Below, piece by piece: positions 28,329 to 36,369 of a stretch of 64,000 bases of DNA. The position numbers and the translations under genes were made by a program. The stretch covers positions 124,001-188,000 of the forward strand of contig NZ_JAEFCF010000002.1 of NCBI RefSeq assembly GCF_016405985.1, given 5' to 3'. A model generated the notes under the pieces. The model was not told where the DNA came from, made no database searches, and worked only from the letters and a program-made list of their open reading frames with translations. Position 1 is the first letter of the stretch, and each line of letters opens with the position of its first letter. This stretch comes from Paracoccus sp. IB05 (GTDB lineage Bacteria; Pseudomonadota; Alphaproteobacteria; Rhodobacterales; Rhodobacteraceae).

Positions 28329-29241
28329 TTAAGCTTCTGATCTGAATTGCTCTTCTGGCCTGCACATGGCAAGTGGCTGATACGGGTGTCGGGTTTTGTG
28401 GAACAGGATCCAGTCGCCGATGGCGCGGGCAGCAAGCTGGCTACTCTCAACGCGGCGGCGATGAACGCATTTCTCCTTCAGCATTCGGATGACCCGTTCC
28501 ATCATTCCATTCTGGTATGCGGGCGATGCACCGTGATGACCTCCTGCCGGAGGCAGTTGCTTTGGACCAGGGCAGTATAGTCGACCTGGTGAGGAGTGAG
28601 CCGGCGAGGGCGACACCAGTTCAGGCCTGGTTGCCAACGCCATTTGCGGCTCGCGGCAGGAACGCGTGGCAAACGCGTCCAGGCGTGCCGAAGCGGCTGA
28701 TCGCTAAAAGTTCCATGGCGCGGAAGGCGGTTGTTGCCGTTGCGGTGCGTGACAGGTGCCAGCCGCGAAGTTTGTTTATGTGACAATCGACGACGAAGAC
28801 ACGCGAAGCTCATCCCTCCCTGCCCTCCCGGATCCGGCAGATGTAGGTGGTGCAGCGCGCGTTTGGCGCCATGGCGATGGATGGCATCTCCTGGATGCGG
28901 GGGCGCATGCCGACTGCGCGTGCTCGTATGAACCGGGCGCTTTCGCCGGGGGAGACCCAGGAAACGATCCGGGGATAGTAGTCCCGACGAAGCGGCCAGC
29001 GCTTCGGTTGGATCGAAGCCCTGAACTGTCCCTGATCCGACGACCATCGCTCAGGCCGCCGCATCGTGTTCCTTTTGAAGCCCGGCAGCGGCGCCACCAT
29101 GCGGCAGCCGAACGATGGGGTCTCTCCGATCATGGTCTTAACAAGGGCTGCGACTTGGGGATCAATCTTCGGCGCAGCCCTGATCGGTTTGTAACAAACC
29201 GTCCGGAGCGGCATCCCGATATGCGATTCCGAAGGGGGCAA
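28329..29241 (-). pseudogene. Decayed IS3-family transposase (orfB-like integrase)
   Basis: Fragments of one DDE integrase read on the minus strand in several frames. PQVAALVKTMIGETPSFGCRMVAPL and GFKRNTMRRPE come first (frame 28810-29241). GMRPRIQEMPSIAMAPNARC follows in the same frame, with LYCPGPKQLPPAGGHHG-type debris after. The C-terminal NGMMERVIRMLKEKCVHRRR and ARAIGDWILFHKTRHPYQPLAM lie at 28329-28643. These match the orfB C-terminal core (usual form NGMVERVIRTLKEQCVHRH). At least two frameshifts break it, and no orfA or terminal repeats were found. Confidence 0.8.
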
Positions 29242-29560
29242 AGACCTTGATGCATCCCCCTTCGACCGGCCTTTTCACGGATGTGGACGACATGCCAGAA
29301 TTCGACCTTTCCACGCTTATCCCCGCAATGGTGGTGGCAGAGGGCATCCACAATCCGCCGCTGTCGCCGCCGCATTTGCGGGTGGCGCAACAGATCGGCA
29401 GCCTTGTCGAGGACGGGTTGCGGCTGCTGGTGTTCAGGGCGTGATTTGGATCAGATACCGGAGCGGCCCTGACGCGATCCGGCGGAGATGTGGCAGGCGC
29501 TCATGAACGCGAAGCCGCGTTCTCAGCCGGTCGCGGAAAAGTCGTTTCAGGGGCATCCCT
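29242..29560. other. Unassigned debris ahead of the catabolic cluster
   Basis: A short plus-strand frame (about 29292-29444: MPEFDLSTLIPAMVVAEGIH onward) looks protein-like but is not recognised and has no ribosome-binding site. It may belong to the decayed element. Confidence 0.3.
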
Positions 29561-29591
29561 TGTTGTCATATCGGTATGTGTATTTTTCAAC

Positions 29592-29616
29592 ATTTTTTAC
29601 AATTATGGTAAAAAAT
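29592..29616 (+). promoter_or_regulatory. Candidate RpiR operator: ATTTTTTAC-N7-GTAAAAAAT
   Basis: Perfect 9-bp arms (29592-29600, 29608-29616), in an AT-rich island that contrasts with the surrounding DNA, about 75 bp before the RpiR regulator gene. A dyad at this place fits autoregulation by a dimeric SIS-domain repressor. Confidence 0.55.
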
Positions 29617-29690
29617 GAAGAAATTTCTGTAGACAAGCCCGGCGTCACACAGCAGGCTGATCGCGAATTCACTGCGAAAGGGCGCGAGTC

Positions 29691-30596
29691 ATGGCTGTCA
29701 GGGACCTGCTTTTGCGCGGTGATCTCGGGCTGACGCCCTCCGAGGAAAAGATCGTCCGCCAGATCCTCGCGGAGTTCCCGGCGGCGGCGCTTGGCACGGT
29801 CTCGGGACTGGCGCGCAAAAGCGGGGTCAGCGATCCGACCGTGGTGCGGCTGGTCGCGAAACTGGGCTATGATAGCTTTGCCGCCTTTCAGGCCGCCGTG
29901 CTGGCCGAGATCGAGGCGCGACTGCATTCGCCCTTGCAGATGCTGGAATCGCGGCGCGGCCAGAGCGAGCGGGGCGATGCCTTTTCGGACTATATCTCTT
30001 CTGCCGCCTTCGCGCTGAGCCGAAGCGGCGAGGGCACCCCGGCGCAGAGTTTCGAGCGCGCCTGCCGCATGCTGGCCGAAACGAAGGGCCGCATCCATGT
30101 CATCGGTGGCCGCTTCAGCCGCAATATCGCGCTGATCCTCGCGGGTTACCTCGCGCATCTGCGCCCGGGCGTTGTCGCGCTGCCACCGCTTTCGGCGCAG
30201 GAATTTGACCTTCTTGCCGATATTGGCCGCAATGACGTGATCGTTGCCTTTGATTACCGCCGCTATCAGCTCGACGTGATGTCTTTCGTGCGCGATGGCG
30301 TGGCGGCCGGCGCGCGACTGATTCTCTTTACCGATCAATGGCTTTCGCCACTGGAGGATAGCGCCGATGTCGCCCTTGTCAGCCAGACCGAGGTGAATTC
30401 GCCCTTTGACACCCTGGTGCCGGCGCTCGCCCAGGTCGAGGCCATCGTGACCCGGATGCTCGACATCATGGGCGAAGGCGCCGCCAGCCGGATGGAGCGG
30501 ATCGAAGAGCTTCGCGACCGCCGCCAGATCACCCTCAACCAGAGTTCCGGCGCGGCCGGAACCGGATCACCCCTGCCCGAGGACCGTTCCCTATGA
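29691..30596 (+). CDS. MurR/RpiR-family transcriptional regulator
   Basis: 301 aa. The N-terminal helix-turn-helix (about 13-80) has LTPSEEKIVRQILAEFPAA and GLARKSGVSDPTVVRLVAKLGYDSFAAFQ. The C-terminal SIS domain (about 130-260) starts GRIHVIGGRFSRNIALILA. SIS domains bind phosphosugars in the classic members, but several RpiR proteins in alphaproteobacteria control amine or amino-acid catabolism. It opens the cluster and overlaps the next gene (ATGA), so it is co-transcribed with the enzymes it probably controls. Confidence 0.9.
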   Translation: MAVRDLLLRGDLGLTPSEEKIVRQILAEFPAAALGTVSGLARKSGVSDPTVVRLVAKLGYDSFAAFQAAVLAEIEARLHSPLQMLESRRGQSERGDAFSDYISSAAFALSRSGEGTPAQSFERACRMLAETKGRIHVIGGRFSRNIALILAGYLAHLRPGVVALPPLSAQEFDLLADIGRNDVIVAFDYRRYQLDVMSFVRDGVAAGARLILFTDQWLSPLEDSADVALVSQTEVNSPFDTLVPALAQVEAIVTRMLDIMGEGAASRMERIEELRDRRQITLNQSSGAAGTGSPLPEDRSL

Positions 30597-31243
30597 CCGC
30601 TGACCGCCTGCCCGCCCGCGATGCCCCGTTTCGCAAAGGCGAGACCGCTCTCCTGATCGTCGATATGCAGCGCATCTGGCTGGAGCCGGGGCTTGACCCG
30701 CATCACCCCGAGCGCGGGCCGGATCACCATTTCTACAAAACCACGCGCGAAATCGCGATCCCGAACACCGAGCGCCTGCTGAAAGCCGCGCGGGGCAATG
30801 GTGCCGAGGTGCTGCACACCATCATCCAGAGCCTGACCGAGGATGGCCGCGACCGCTCGCTTGACCATAAGCTGACGCCGATTCATGTCCCCCCGAGCCT
30901 GCCCGAGGGCCTGCCCCCGGCCAATCTGGCGCCGCTGGGCGATGAGATCATGCTGCCGAAAACCTCGTCCGGGGTCTTTAACTCGACCAATATCGACTAT
31001 GTGCTGAAAAACCTCGGGATCCGGCAGCTGATCGTCTCCGGCTGCCTGACCGATCAATGTGTCGATATGACGGTGCGCGATGCCGCCGATCGCGGCTATC
31101 TGGTGACCTGTGTCGCGGATGCCTGCGCCACCATCACGCCCGAACGGCAACAAAATGCGCTGAACGCCTTTGGCGGCTATTGCTGGCTTACCGATACCGC
31201 GACCGTTGTGGCCCGCCTCGAAGAAATGGGGCGGCAAGCATGA
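30593..31243 (+). CDS. Isochorismatase-family cysteine hydrolase
   Basis: 216 aa. The catalytic triad of the family is visible: Asp in LLIVDMQRIW, Lys in MLPKTSSGVF, and Cys in SGCLTDQCVDMTVRDAADRGY. Family members hydrolyse amides, carbamates (N-carbamoyl compounds, ureidoacrylate) or nicotinamide. The neighbours (gamma-glutamyl ligase-like and formylglutamate amidohydrolase-like enzymes) point to an amide or carbamoyl substrate (inference). Overlaps both neighbours by 4 nt. Confidence 0.85.
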   Translation: MTADRLPARDAPFRKGETALLIVDMQRIWLEPGLDPHHPERGPDHHFYKTTREIAIPNTERLLKAARGNGAEVLHTIIQSLTEDGRDRSLDHKLTPIHVPPSLPEGLPPANLAPLGDEIMLPKTSSGVFNSTNIDYVLKNLGIRQLIVSGCLTDQCVDMTVRDAADRGYLVTCVADACATITPERQQNALNAFGGYCWLTDTATVVARLEEMGRQA

Positions 31244-32568
31244 ACGAACGCCCGAAAGGCCAGTCGCTGGTCGGCCTTGTCACCACCGATTTCTCTTCGA
31301 TCACCCGGGGCCGTTTCGTCACCGCCGCGCGGCTGGAAAAGACCAGCCAGACCGGCGTGGGCTGGGTGAACGCCAATATCTCGCTCGGCCCGTTCAACGC
31401 GATTGTCGGCGAAAGCCCCTGGGGGTCTTCGGGCGATCTGCGGCTGATCCCGGATATGGCAGCGCGCTACACCACGCATCTGACGGGCCGCGCCACGCCA
31501 TTTGATGTGGTGATGTCGGATATCACCACGCTTGAGGGCGAAGCCTGGTCCTGCTGTTCGCGTACGATGCTGCGCGAGGCAGTGGCGGATTTCACCCGCG
31601 AGACCGGGCTGACCGTCACCGGGGCGTTTGAGCATGAGTTTCACCTTGATGCCCCCGATCTGCCGCCGGCGCATTCCTTCGGGCTCAGCGCGCTGCGCCG
31701 CACCGAGCCCTTTGCCACCAACCTGGTGCAGGCGCTGGAAGAGGCCGGGATCGAGCCCGAGGTGATCATCGCCGAATATGGCGAGGATCAGTTCGAGTTG
31801 GCAAATGGCCCGGCGGACGCGCTGACCGCCGCCGACCGTGCCGTGGCCTTGCGCGAAATCACCCGCGAGATGGCCGAGGCCCTGGGCTGGAAGGCAAGCT
31901 TCGCGCCCAAGGTCTCGCCCGATGGGGTCGGCAACGGGGTGCATATCCATTTCAGTTTCACCGCGCCGGATGGTGGTGCGGCGGCCTATGATGCCGACGC
32001 GCCGGGGCGGCTCTCAAAGGTTGCGGGCGCGTTTTGCGCCGGTATTCTACGCCATATGCGGGCGCTGACCGCGCTGACCGCGCCTTCGGTGCCGTCTTAT
32101 TATCGTCTTCAGCCGCATCACTGGTCGGCGGCCTGGACCTGGCTCGGCGACAAAGACCGCGAGGCCAGCCTCAGGATCTGCCCGACCGTGACGATCGGCG
32201 GCAAAGACCCGGGCCGCCAGTTCAACGTCGAATACCGCGCCGCCGATGCCTGTGCGAACCCCTATCTTGCCTTTGCCGCGATTATCCGCGCGGGGCTGGA
32301 AGGCATCCGCGCCGGCCTGCCGACGCCGCCCTTGTTCACTGGTGACCCGGAGCTGCTGACGCCCCGCGAACGTGAGGCGCTGGGGCTGTACCGCCTGCCG
32401 CAGACCCTCCCCGAGGCGCTGGAGGCGCTGGAGGAAGACAAGACCGTCTGCGGCTGGTTCGCGCCGGAATTCCTTGCGACCTATCTGGGGCTCAAGCGCG
32501 ACGAGGTGGCGAAATTCGCCGCGACCGATCCGAAAGAGATCTGCGAAACCTGGGCGAGGGTGATCTGA
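31240..32568 (+). CDS. Glutamine synthetase-like ligase (PuuA/GlnT type)
   Basis: 442 aa from the ATG at 31240 (ATGA overlap). It has the glutamine synthetase catalytic domain: metal ligands in FEHEFHL and EYGEDQFELANGPAD, ATP/metal His in GNGVHIHFSF, and the end motif FNVEYRAADACANPYLAFAA. The length is close to the GlnA3/PuuA group that ligates glutamate to amines rather than to ammonia. No adenylylation-loop consensus was noted. In a catabolic operon such an enzyme would make a gamma-glutamylamide; the amine is unknown. Confidence 0.85.
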   Translation: MNERPKGQSLVGLVTTDFSSITRGRFVTAARLEKTSQTGVGWVNANISLGPFNAIVGESPWGSSGDLRLIPDMAARYTTHLTGRATPFDVVMSDITTLEGEAWSCCSRTMLREAVADFTRETGLTVTGAFEHEFHLDAPDLPPAHSFGLSALRRTEPFATNLVQALEEAGIEPEVIIAEYGEDQFELANGPADALTAADRAVALREITREMAEALGWKASFAPKVSPDGVGNGVHIHFSFTAPDGGAAAYDADAPGRLSKVAGAFCAGILRHMRALTALTAPSVPSYYRLQPHHWSAAWTWLGDKDREASLRICPTVTIGGKDPGRQFNVEYRAADACANPYLAFAAIIRAGLEGIRAGLPTPPLFTGDPELLTPREREALGLYRLPQTLPEALEALEEDKTVCGWFAPEFLATYLGLKRDEVAKFAATDPKEICETWARVI

Positions 32569-33368
32569 TGACCGCCGCCCCGGGTTTTCATACCGCCGCT
32601 TATGACTGGCCTGTCTCGCAGGACTGGCCAGAGCCGGTCTCGCTGATCAACCCCGAAGGCGCGTCGGATGTGGTCCTGATCTGCGAACATGCCTCGAACC
32701 ATATGCCGGCGGAATATCAGGGGCTTGGCCTCGAAGAGCCGGATCTGACCCGCCATATCGCCTGGGATATCGGCGCCGAGGATGTGGCGCGCCGCCTCTC
32801 GGCCCGGCTCGATGCGCCCTTGTTTGTGGCGCATTACTCGCGGCTGCTGATTGACCTCAACCGACCGCATGCGGCGATGAGCGCGTTCCCGGAGCTTTCG
32901 GAAAGCACCGTGATCCCCGGCAATGTTGCACTGGATATGGCCGAACGAACCCGCCGCATCGCCCGGATCTTCACGCCGTTCCATGCCCGTATCGCGGGGG
33001 TTCTGAACCAGCGCCAGGCCACCGGCCGTCCCACGCTGCTGATCTCGATCCACAGCTTCACGCCGGTCTATAAAGGCGTGACGCGGCCCTGGCATATCGG
33101 CATTCTCTATGGCGAGGCCGCGCGCGCGGGCGAGGCGATGGTCGCACAGCTGGCCGCCGATCCGGCGCTGTGTGTCGGCACCAATGAACCCTATCAGATC
33201 GAGACCGACAGCGATTACGCGATCCCGGTCCATGGCGATCAGCGCGGCATTCCGGCGCTGCTGGTAGAGCTGCGCAATGATCTGATTGCGACCTCTGCCG
33301 GGGCCGAGGAATGGGCCGACCGCCTCGCCGCCGTTATCCCGGCGCTGGCAGCGGAGGCACGGTCATGA
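32568..33368 (+). CDS. N-formylglutamate amidohydrolase-family protein
   Basis: 266 aa; its ATG shares one base with the previous stop (TGATG). The family pattern includes VVLICEHASNHMPAEYQGLG with the metal-binding His, AWDIGAEDVARRLSARL, SRLLIDLNRP and LISIHSFTPVY. The founding member HutG releases formate from N-formylglutamate in histidine breakdown, but no other hut gene is here. In this setting it may hydrolyse another N-acyl or gamma-glutamyl compound. Confidence 0.85.
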   Translation: MTAAPGFHTAAYDWPVSQDWPEPVSLINPEGASDVVLICEHASNHMPAEYQGLGLEEPDLTRHIAWDIGAEDVARRLSARLDAPLFVAHYSRLLIDLNRPHAAMSAFPELSESTVIPGNVALDMAERTRRIARIFTPFHARIAGVLNQRQATGRPTLLISIHSFTPVYKGVTRPWHIGILYGEAARAGEAMVAQLAADPALCVGTNEPYQIETDSDYAIPVHGDQRGIPALLVELRNDLIATSAGAEEWADRLAAVIPALAAEARS

Positions 33369-34678
33369 CCGGGAGCCTCAACGCACGCGACGCAAGGGTG
33401 ATTGCCGAAATCGGCAGGCTCCGGTTTTCACCGCTGAGCCTGATCGGCGGGCGTGGCAATCGGCTGATCGAAGAGGGCGGGCGCGAGCTGCTTGATCTCT
33501 CCGGCTCGGCCGGGGCGGCGATCCTCGGCTACAGCCATCCGGCGGTGGCGGCGGCAGTGGCAAAGGCTGCGGGAGATATGGCGGGGGCGAGCCTGCTGCT
33601 TTACCCCAATGAACCCGCGGTATCGCTGGCGGAAAAGCTGCTGGCGATCACGCCCGGATCCGGAGAGCGCCGCGTCTGGTTCGGCCATTCCGGCTCCGAC
33701 GCCAATGACTGTGCGCTGCGCGTGCTGACAGCGGCGACCGGGCGCAAGCGGTTCATCTCTTTCGTCGGCTCCTATCACGGCAATCTCACCGGCTCGATGG
33801 GGATCTCCGGCCATACCGCGATGACCCATACCCTGCCGCGCCCCGGCGTGCTTTTGCTGCCTTACCCCGACCCCTACCGCCCCGAATTCAGCGCCGACGA
33901 GGTGCTGAAGCTGATGGATTTCCAATTCGCCACCACCTGCCCCCCGGACCAGGTCGCCGCCATGTTTCTGGAGCCGATGATGTCCGATGGCGGCATCATC
34001 ACCCCGCCGCCGGGATTTCTGAAAGCCGTGCAGGACCGCTGCCGCGCGCATGGGATCCGGGTCGTGGTCGATGAGGTCAAGGTTGGCCTTGCCCGCACCG
34101 GGCGGATGCATTGCTTTGAACATGAAGGGCTGGAGCCGGATCTGGTGATCTTCGGCAAGGGCCTGGGTGGCGGGCTGCCGCTTTCGGCCGTGATAGGCCC
34201 GGCGGAGATCATGGACCACGCGCCTGCTTTTGCCCTGTTGACCACCGCAGGCAATCCGGTGGTGACGGCGGCGGGGAATGCGGTGCTTGACACCATCGCC
34301 GCTGACGGTCTGGTGGCGCGGTCTGCCGCGATGGGCGACGAGCTTGCGGGGCGGTTCCGCGCGCTGGCGGAAAAGCATGAGATCATCGGCGATGTGCGGG
34401 GCCGCGGCCTTGCGATCGGCATCGACCTTGTGAGCGACCGCGAAACCCGCGCGCCGGTTCCGGCGGCGACCACCGCGAAGATCATCTATCGCGGCTGGCA
34501 GCTGGGCGCGGCCTTCACCTATGTCGGTCTCAGCGCCAATGTGCTGGAATTCATGCCGCCTTTGACCCTGACGCCAGGCGAGGCCGAAGAGGGCGCGGCC
34601 ATCGTCGGTCAGGCCATCAGCGATGTGGCGGCGGGCAAGGTCTCCGACGCCGATATCGCCCGTTACATGATGTGGTGA
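33365..34678 (+). CDS. Class III PLP-dependent aminotransferase
   Basis: 437 aa from the ATG at 33365, overlapping the amidohydrolase gene by 4 nt. Fold-type I class III features: SGSDANDCALRVLTAATGR near the PLP phosphate site, VVVDEVKVGLARTGR (the Asp contacting the PLP nitrogen) and the Schiff-base Lys in LVIFGKGLGGGLPLSAV. This class transfers the omega-amino group of diamines, beta-alanine, GABA or taurine-like compounds. It fits a pathway that ends in transamination of an amine. Confidence 0.9.
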   Translation: MTGSLNARDARVIAEIGRLRFSPLSLIGGRGNRLIEEGGRELLDLSGSAGAAILGYSHPAVAAAVAKAAGDMAGASLLLYPNEPAVSLAEKLLAITPGSGERRVWFGHSGSDANDCALRVLTAATGRKRFISFVGSYHGNLTGSMGISGHTAMTHTLPRPGVLLLPYPDPYRPEFSADEVLKLMDFQFATTCPPDQVAAMFLEPMMSDGGIITPPPGFLKAVQDRCRAHGIRVVVDEVKVGLARTGRMHCFEHEGLEPDLVIFGKGLGGGLPLSAVIGPAEIMDHAPAFALLTTAGNPVVTAAGNAVLDTIAADGLVARSAAMGDELAGRFRALAEKHEIIGDVRGRGLAIGIDLVSDRETRAPVPAATTAKIIYRGWQLGAAFTYVGLSANVLEFMPPLTLTPGEAEEGAAIVGQAISDVAAGKVSDADIARYMMW

Positions 34679-34691
34679 GAGGACAGCAAAA

Positions 34692-35243
34692 ATGAGCACC
34701 GGCTGGACGTCTATCCCCGAAAAATTCCAAGCTTTCATCAAGGAACAGCCGATGTTCTTCGTCGCCACGGCGCCGATGGACGGGCGGGTGAATGTCTCGC
34801 CCAAAGGGCATGACACTTTGCGGATCCTGGATGCGAAAACGGTGGCCTATCTCGACCTGACCGGCAGCGGCAACGAGACCGCCGCGCATGTCACCGAAAA
34901 CGGCCGCATGACGATGATGTTCTGCGCCTTTACCGGCGAGGCGGTGACGCTGCGCCTTTATGGCCAGGCCGAGCTGATCCGCCCCGACCATCCCGAATGG
35001 GATACTCTGCTGCCCTTGTTCCCGGTGCTGCCGGGGCGGCGTCAGATCTACCGGCTGAATGTGGCGCAGGTGATGACCTCCTGCGGCTGGACGGTGCCGG
35101 ATATGAGCGGCGCGACCGAACGCGACGAGCTGCTGAAATGGTCTGCCGCCAAATCGGATGACGAGATCGAGGCCTACCGGCTTGCCAATAATGTGGTCAG
35201 CATCGACGGGCTGCCGACCGGCTATGTCTCGGACGATTTCTGA
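34692..35243 (+). CDS. Pyridoxamine 5'-phosphate oxidase-family flavin protein
   Basis: 183 aa with the split-barrel flavin-binding pattern (FVATAPMDGRVNVSPKGHD; VAYLDLTGSGNETAAHVTENGRMTMMFCAF). It belongs to the general PPOX group, which contains FMN reductases and oxidases of many kinds, not to true PdxH. Its stop shares one base with the start of the reductase gene, so a flavin-linked redox step with that protein is possible. Confidence 0.85.
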   Translation: MSTGWTSIPEKFQAFIKEQPMFFVATAPMDGRVNVSPKGHDTLRILDAKTVAYLDLTGSGNETAAHVTENGRMTMMFCAFTGEAVTLRLYGQAELIRPDHPEWDTLLPLFPVLPGRRQIYRLNVAQVMTSCGWTVPDMSGATERDELLKWSAAKSDDEIEAYRLANNVVSIDGLPTGYVSDDF

Positions 35244-36196
35244 TGGCGGGGGATGCGATCAGGATCACGTTTGCCGATGGGGAGCCGGTGGAATTCCTGC
35301 CGCTGCCGGGCGATTCTGTGTTGGTGGCGGCCGAAAAAGCCGGTGTGAAACTCGCAAGCAATTGCCGCGCCGGCACCTGCGGCACCTGTCACGCGACCGG
35401 TCCGGGCGGGGCCGAGACCGCGCTTTGCGTCACGCCCTGCGCGCCGGGGCAGGAGTTTGCGCTCAGCTATAACCGCGCCGATCTGGTGCCGGCGAGCCTG
35501 CGCCGCGCCAAGATCAACAGTTTCTCGCGCATCTCGGCCGGGGTCTGGGAAATCCGATACCGGATGCAGTTCCCGCTGCCGTTCCTGCCCGGCCAATATG
35601 TCGATTTCACCTTTCCGGGCATCGATGATCCGCGCCATTTCTCGATGTCGAATCCGGAGGGCCAGGGCGAACAGGTGATCCATGTCCGCGACCTTCCCGG
35701 CGGCGCGATGGCCGAATTTCTGGAGACCCGCGCCAGGCCCGAACTTGCCTTCAGCCTGCGCGGCCCTTTCGGGATTTTCTATCTGCGCCGCAACCCGCGC
35801 CCCAAGCTGTTTGTGACCGGCGGCACCGGTCTGGCGCCGGTCCTCTCTATGCTGTCCTCGCTGACGGCAGAGACGGCGGCGCCGATGATCCTGATCGCGG
35901 GCTTTTCACGAGAGGCCGATGTCTATGGCCGCGCGCAGCTTTCGGATCTCGCCGCCCGGCTGCCTTTGCGGGTGATTTTCGCCTGCAGCCGGGCCGCGCC
36001 AGGCTTTGACGGCGTGGCGCAGAATCCGGTTCGTCTGCTGGAGGATCCTGAAATCGCCGGTTTTGCCGCCGGGGCCGAGGCCTATCTCTGCGGTGCCCCC
36101 GCCATGGTCACCGCCATCCGCGCGCGGTTGCAGGAGATCGGCACCGATATGCGCGCCGTTTATCATGAAGAGTTCAGCCATGTGGTGCCCGTGTGA
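35243..36196 (+). CDS. 2Fe-2S ferredoxin/FAD/NAD(P)H oxidoreductase (BenC-like)
   Basis: 317 aa. An N-terminal plant-type 2Fe-2S domain with NCRAGTCGTCHATG and a fourth Cys in ALCVTP is followed by a flavodoxin-reductase FAD barrel (RHFSMSNPEG, RxxS flavin motif) and a NAD-binding domain (VTGGTGLAPVLSML). This order is that of reductase components of Rieske oxygenases such as BenC. No oxygenase gene is present in the cluster, so it either serves one encoded elsewhere or feeds electrons to the flavoprotein before it. Confidence 0.9.
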   Translation: MAGDAIRITFADGEPVEFLPLPGDSVLVAAEKAGVKLASNCRAGTCGTCHATGPGGAETALCVTPCAPGQEFALSYNRADLVPASLRRAKINSFSRISAGVWEIRYRMQFPLPFLPGQYVDFTFPGIDDPRHFSMSNPEGQGEQVIHVRDLPGGAMAEFLETRARPELAFSLRGPFGIFYLRRNPRPKLFVTGGTGLAPVLSMLSSLTAETAAPMILIAGFSREADVYGRAQLSDLAARLPLRVIFACSRAAPGFDGVAQNPVRLLEDPEIAGFAAGAEAYLCGAPAMVTAIRARLQEIGTDMRAVYHEEFSHVVPV

Positions 36197-36369
36197 TGGG
36201 CAAAACCTGAGAAATCTGACCCTGGCTCCTGGTCATTCAAGAAATAAGATTGACTTTTTTAACATATGTAACGGTTACTGTAATAAAATAAACAAACGCT
36301 TCTTCGCAATCTGACCCACCTATCTGACCCACGTAAAGGCCCAGTTCCCGCCATGACAAAGTGCCTGCC
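36197..36369 (+). promoter_or_regulatory. AT-rich intergenic island ahead of the transporter genes
   Basis: 36240-36310 is strikingly AT-rich and contains TTGACT (36250-36255) and the dyad GTAAC-G-GTTAC (36268-36278) near TAATAAAAT, so a promoter and operator for the transporter operon probably lie here. The island resembles the AT-rich operator region ahead of the RpiR gene, which may mark both as sites for that regulator. Confidence 0.45.
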
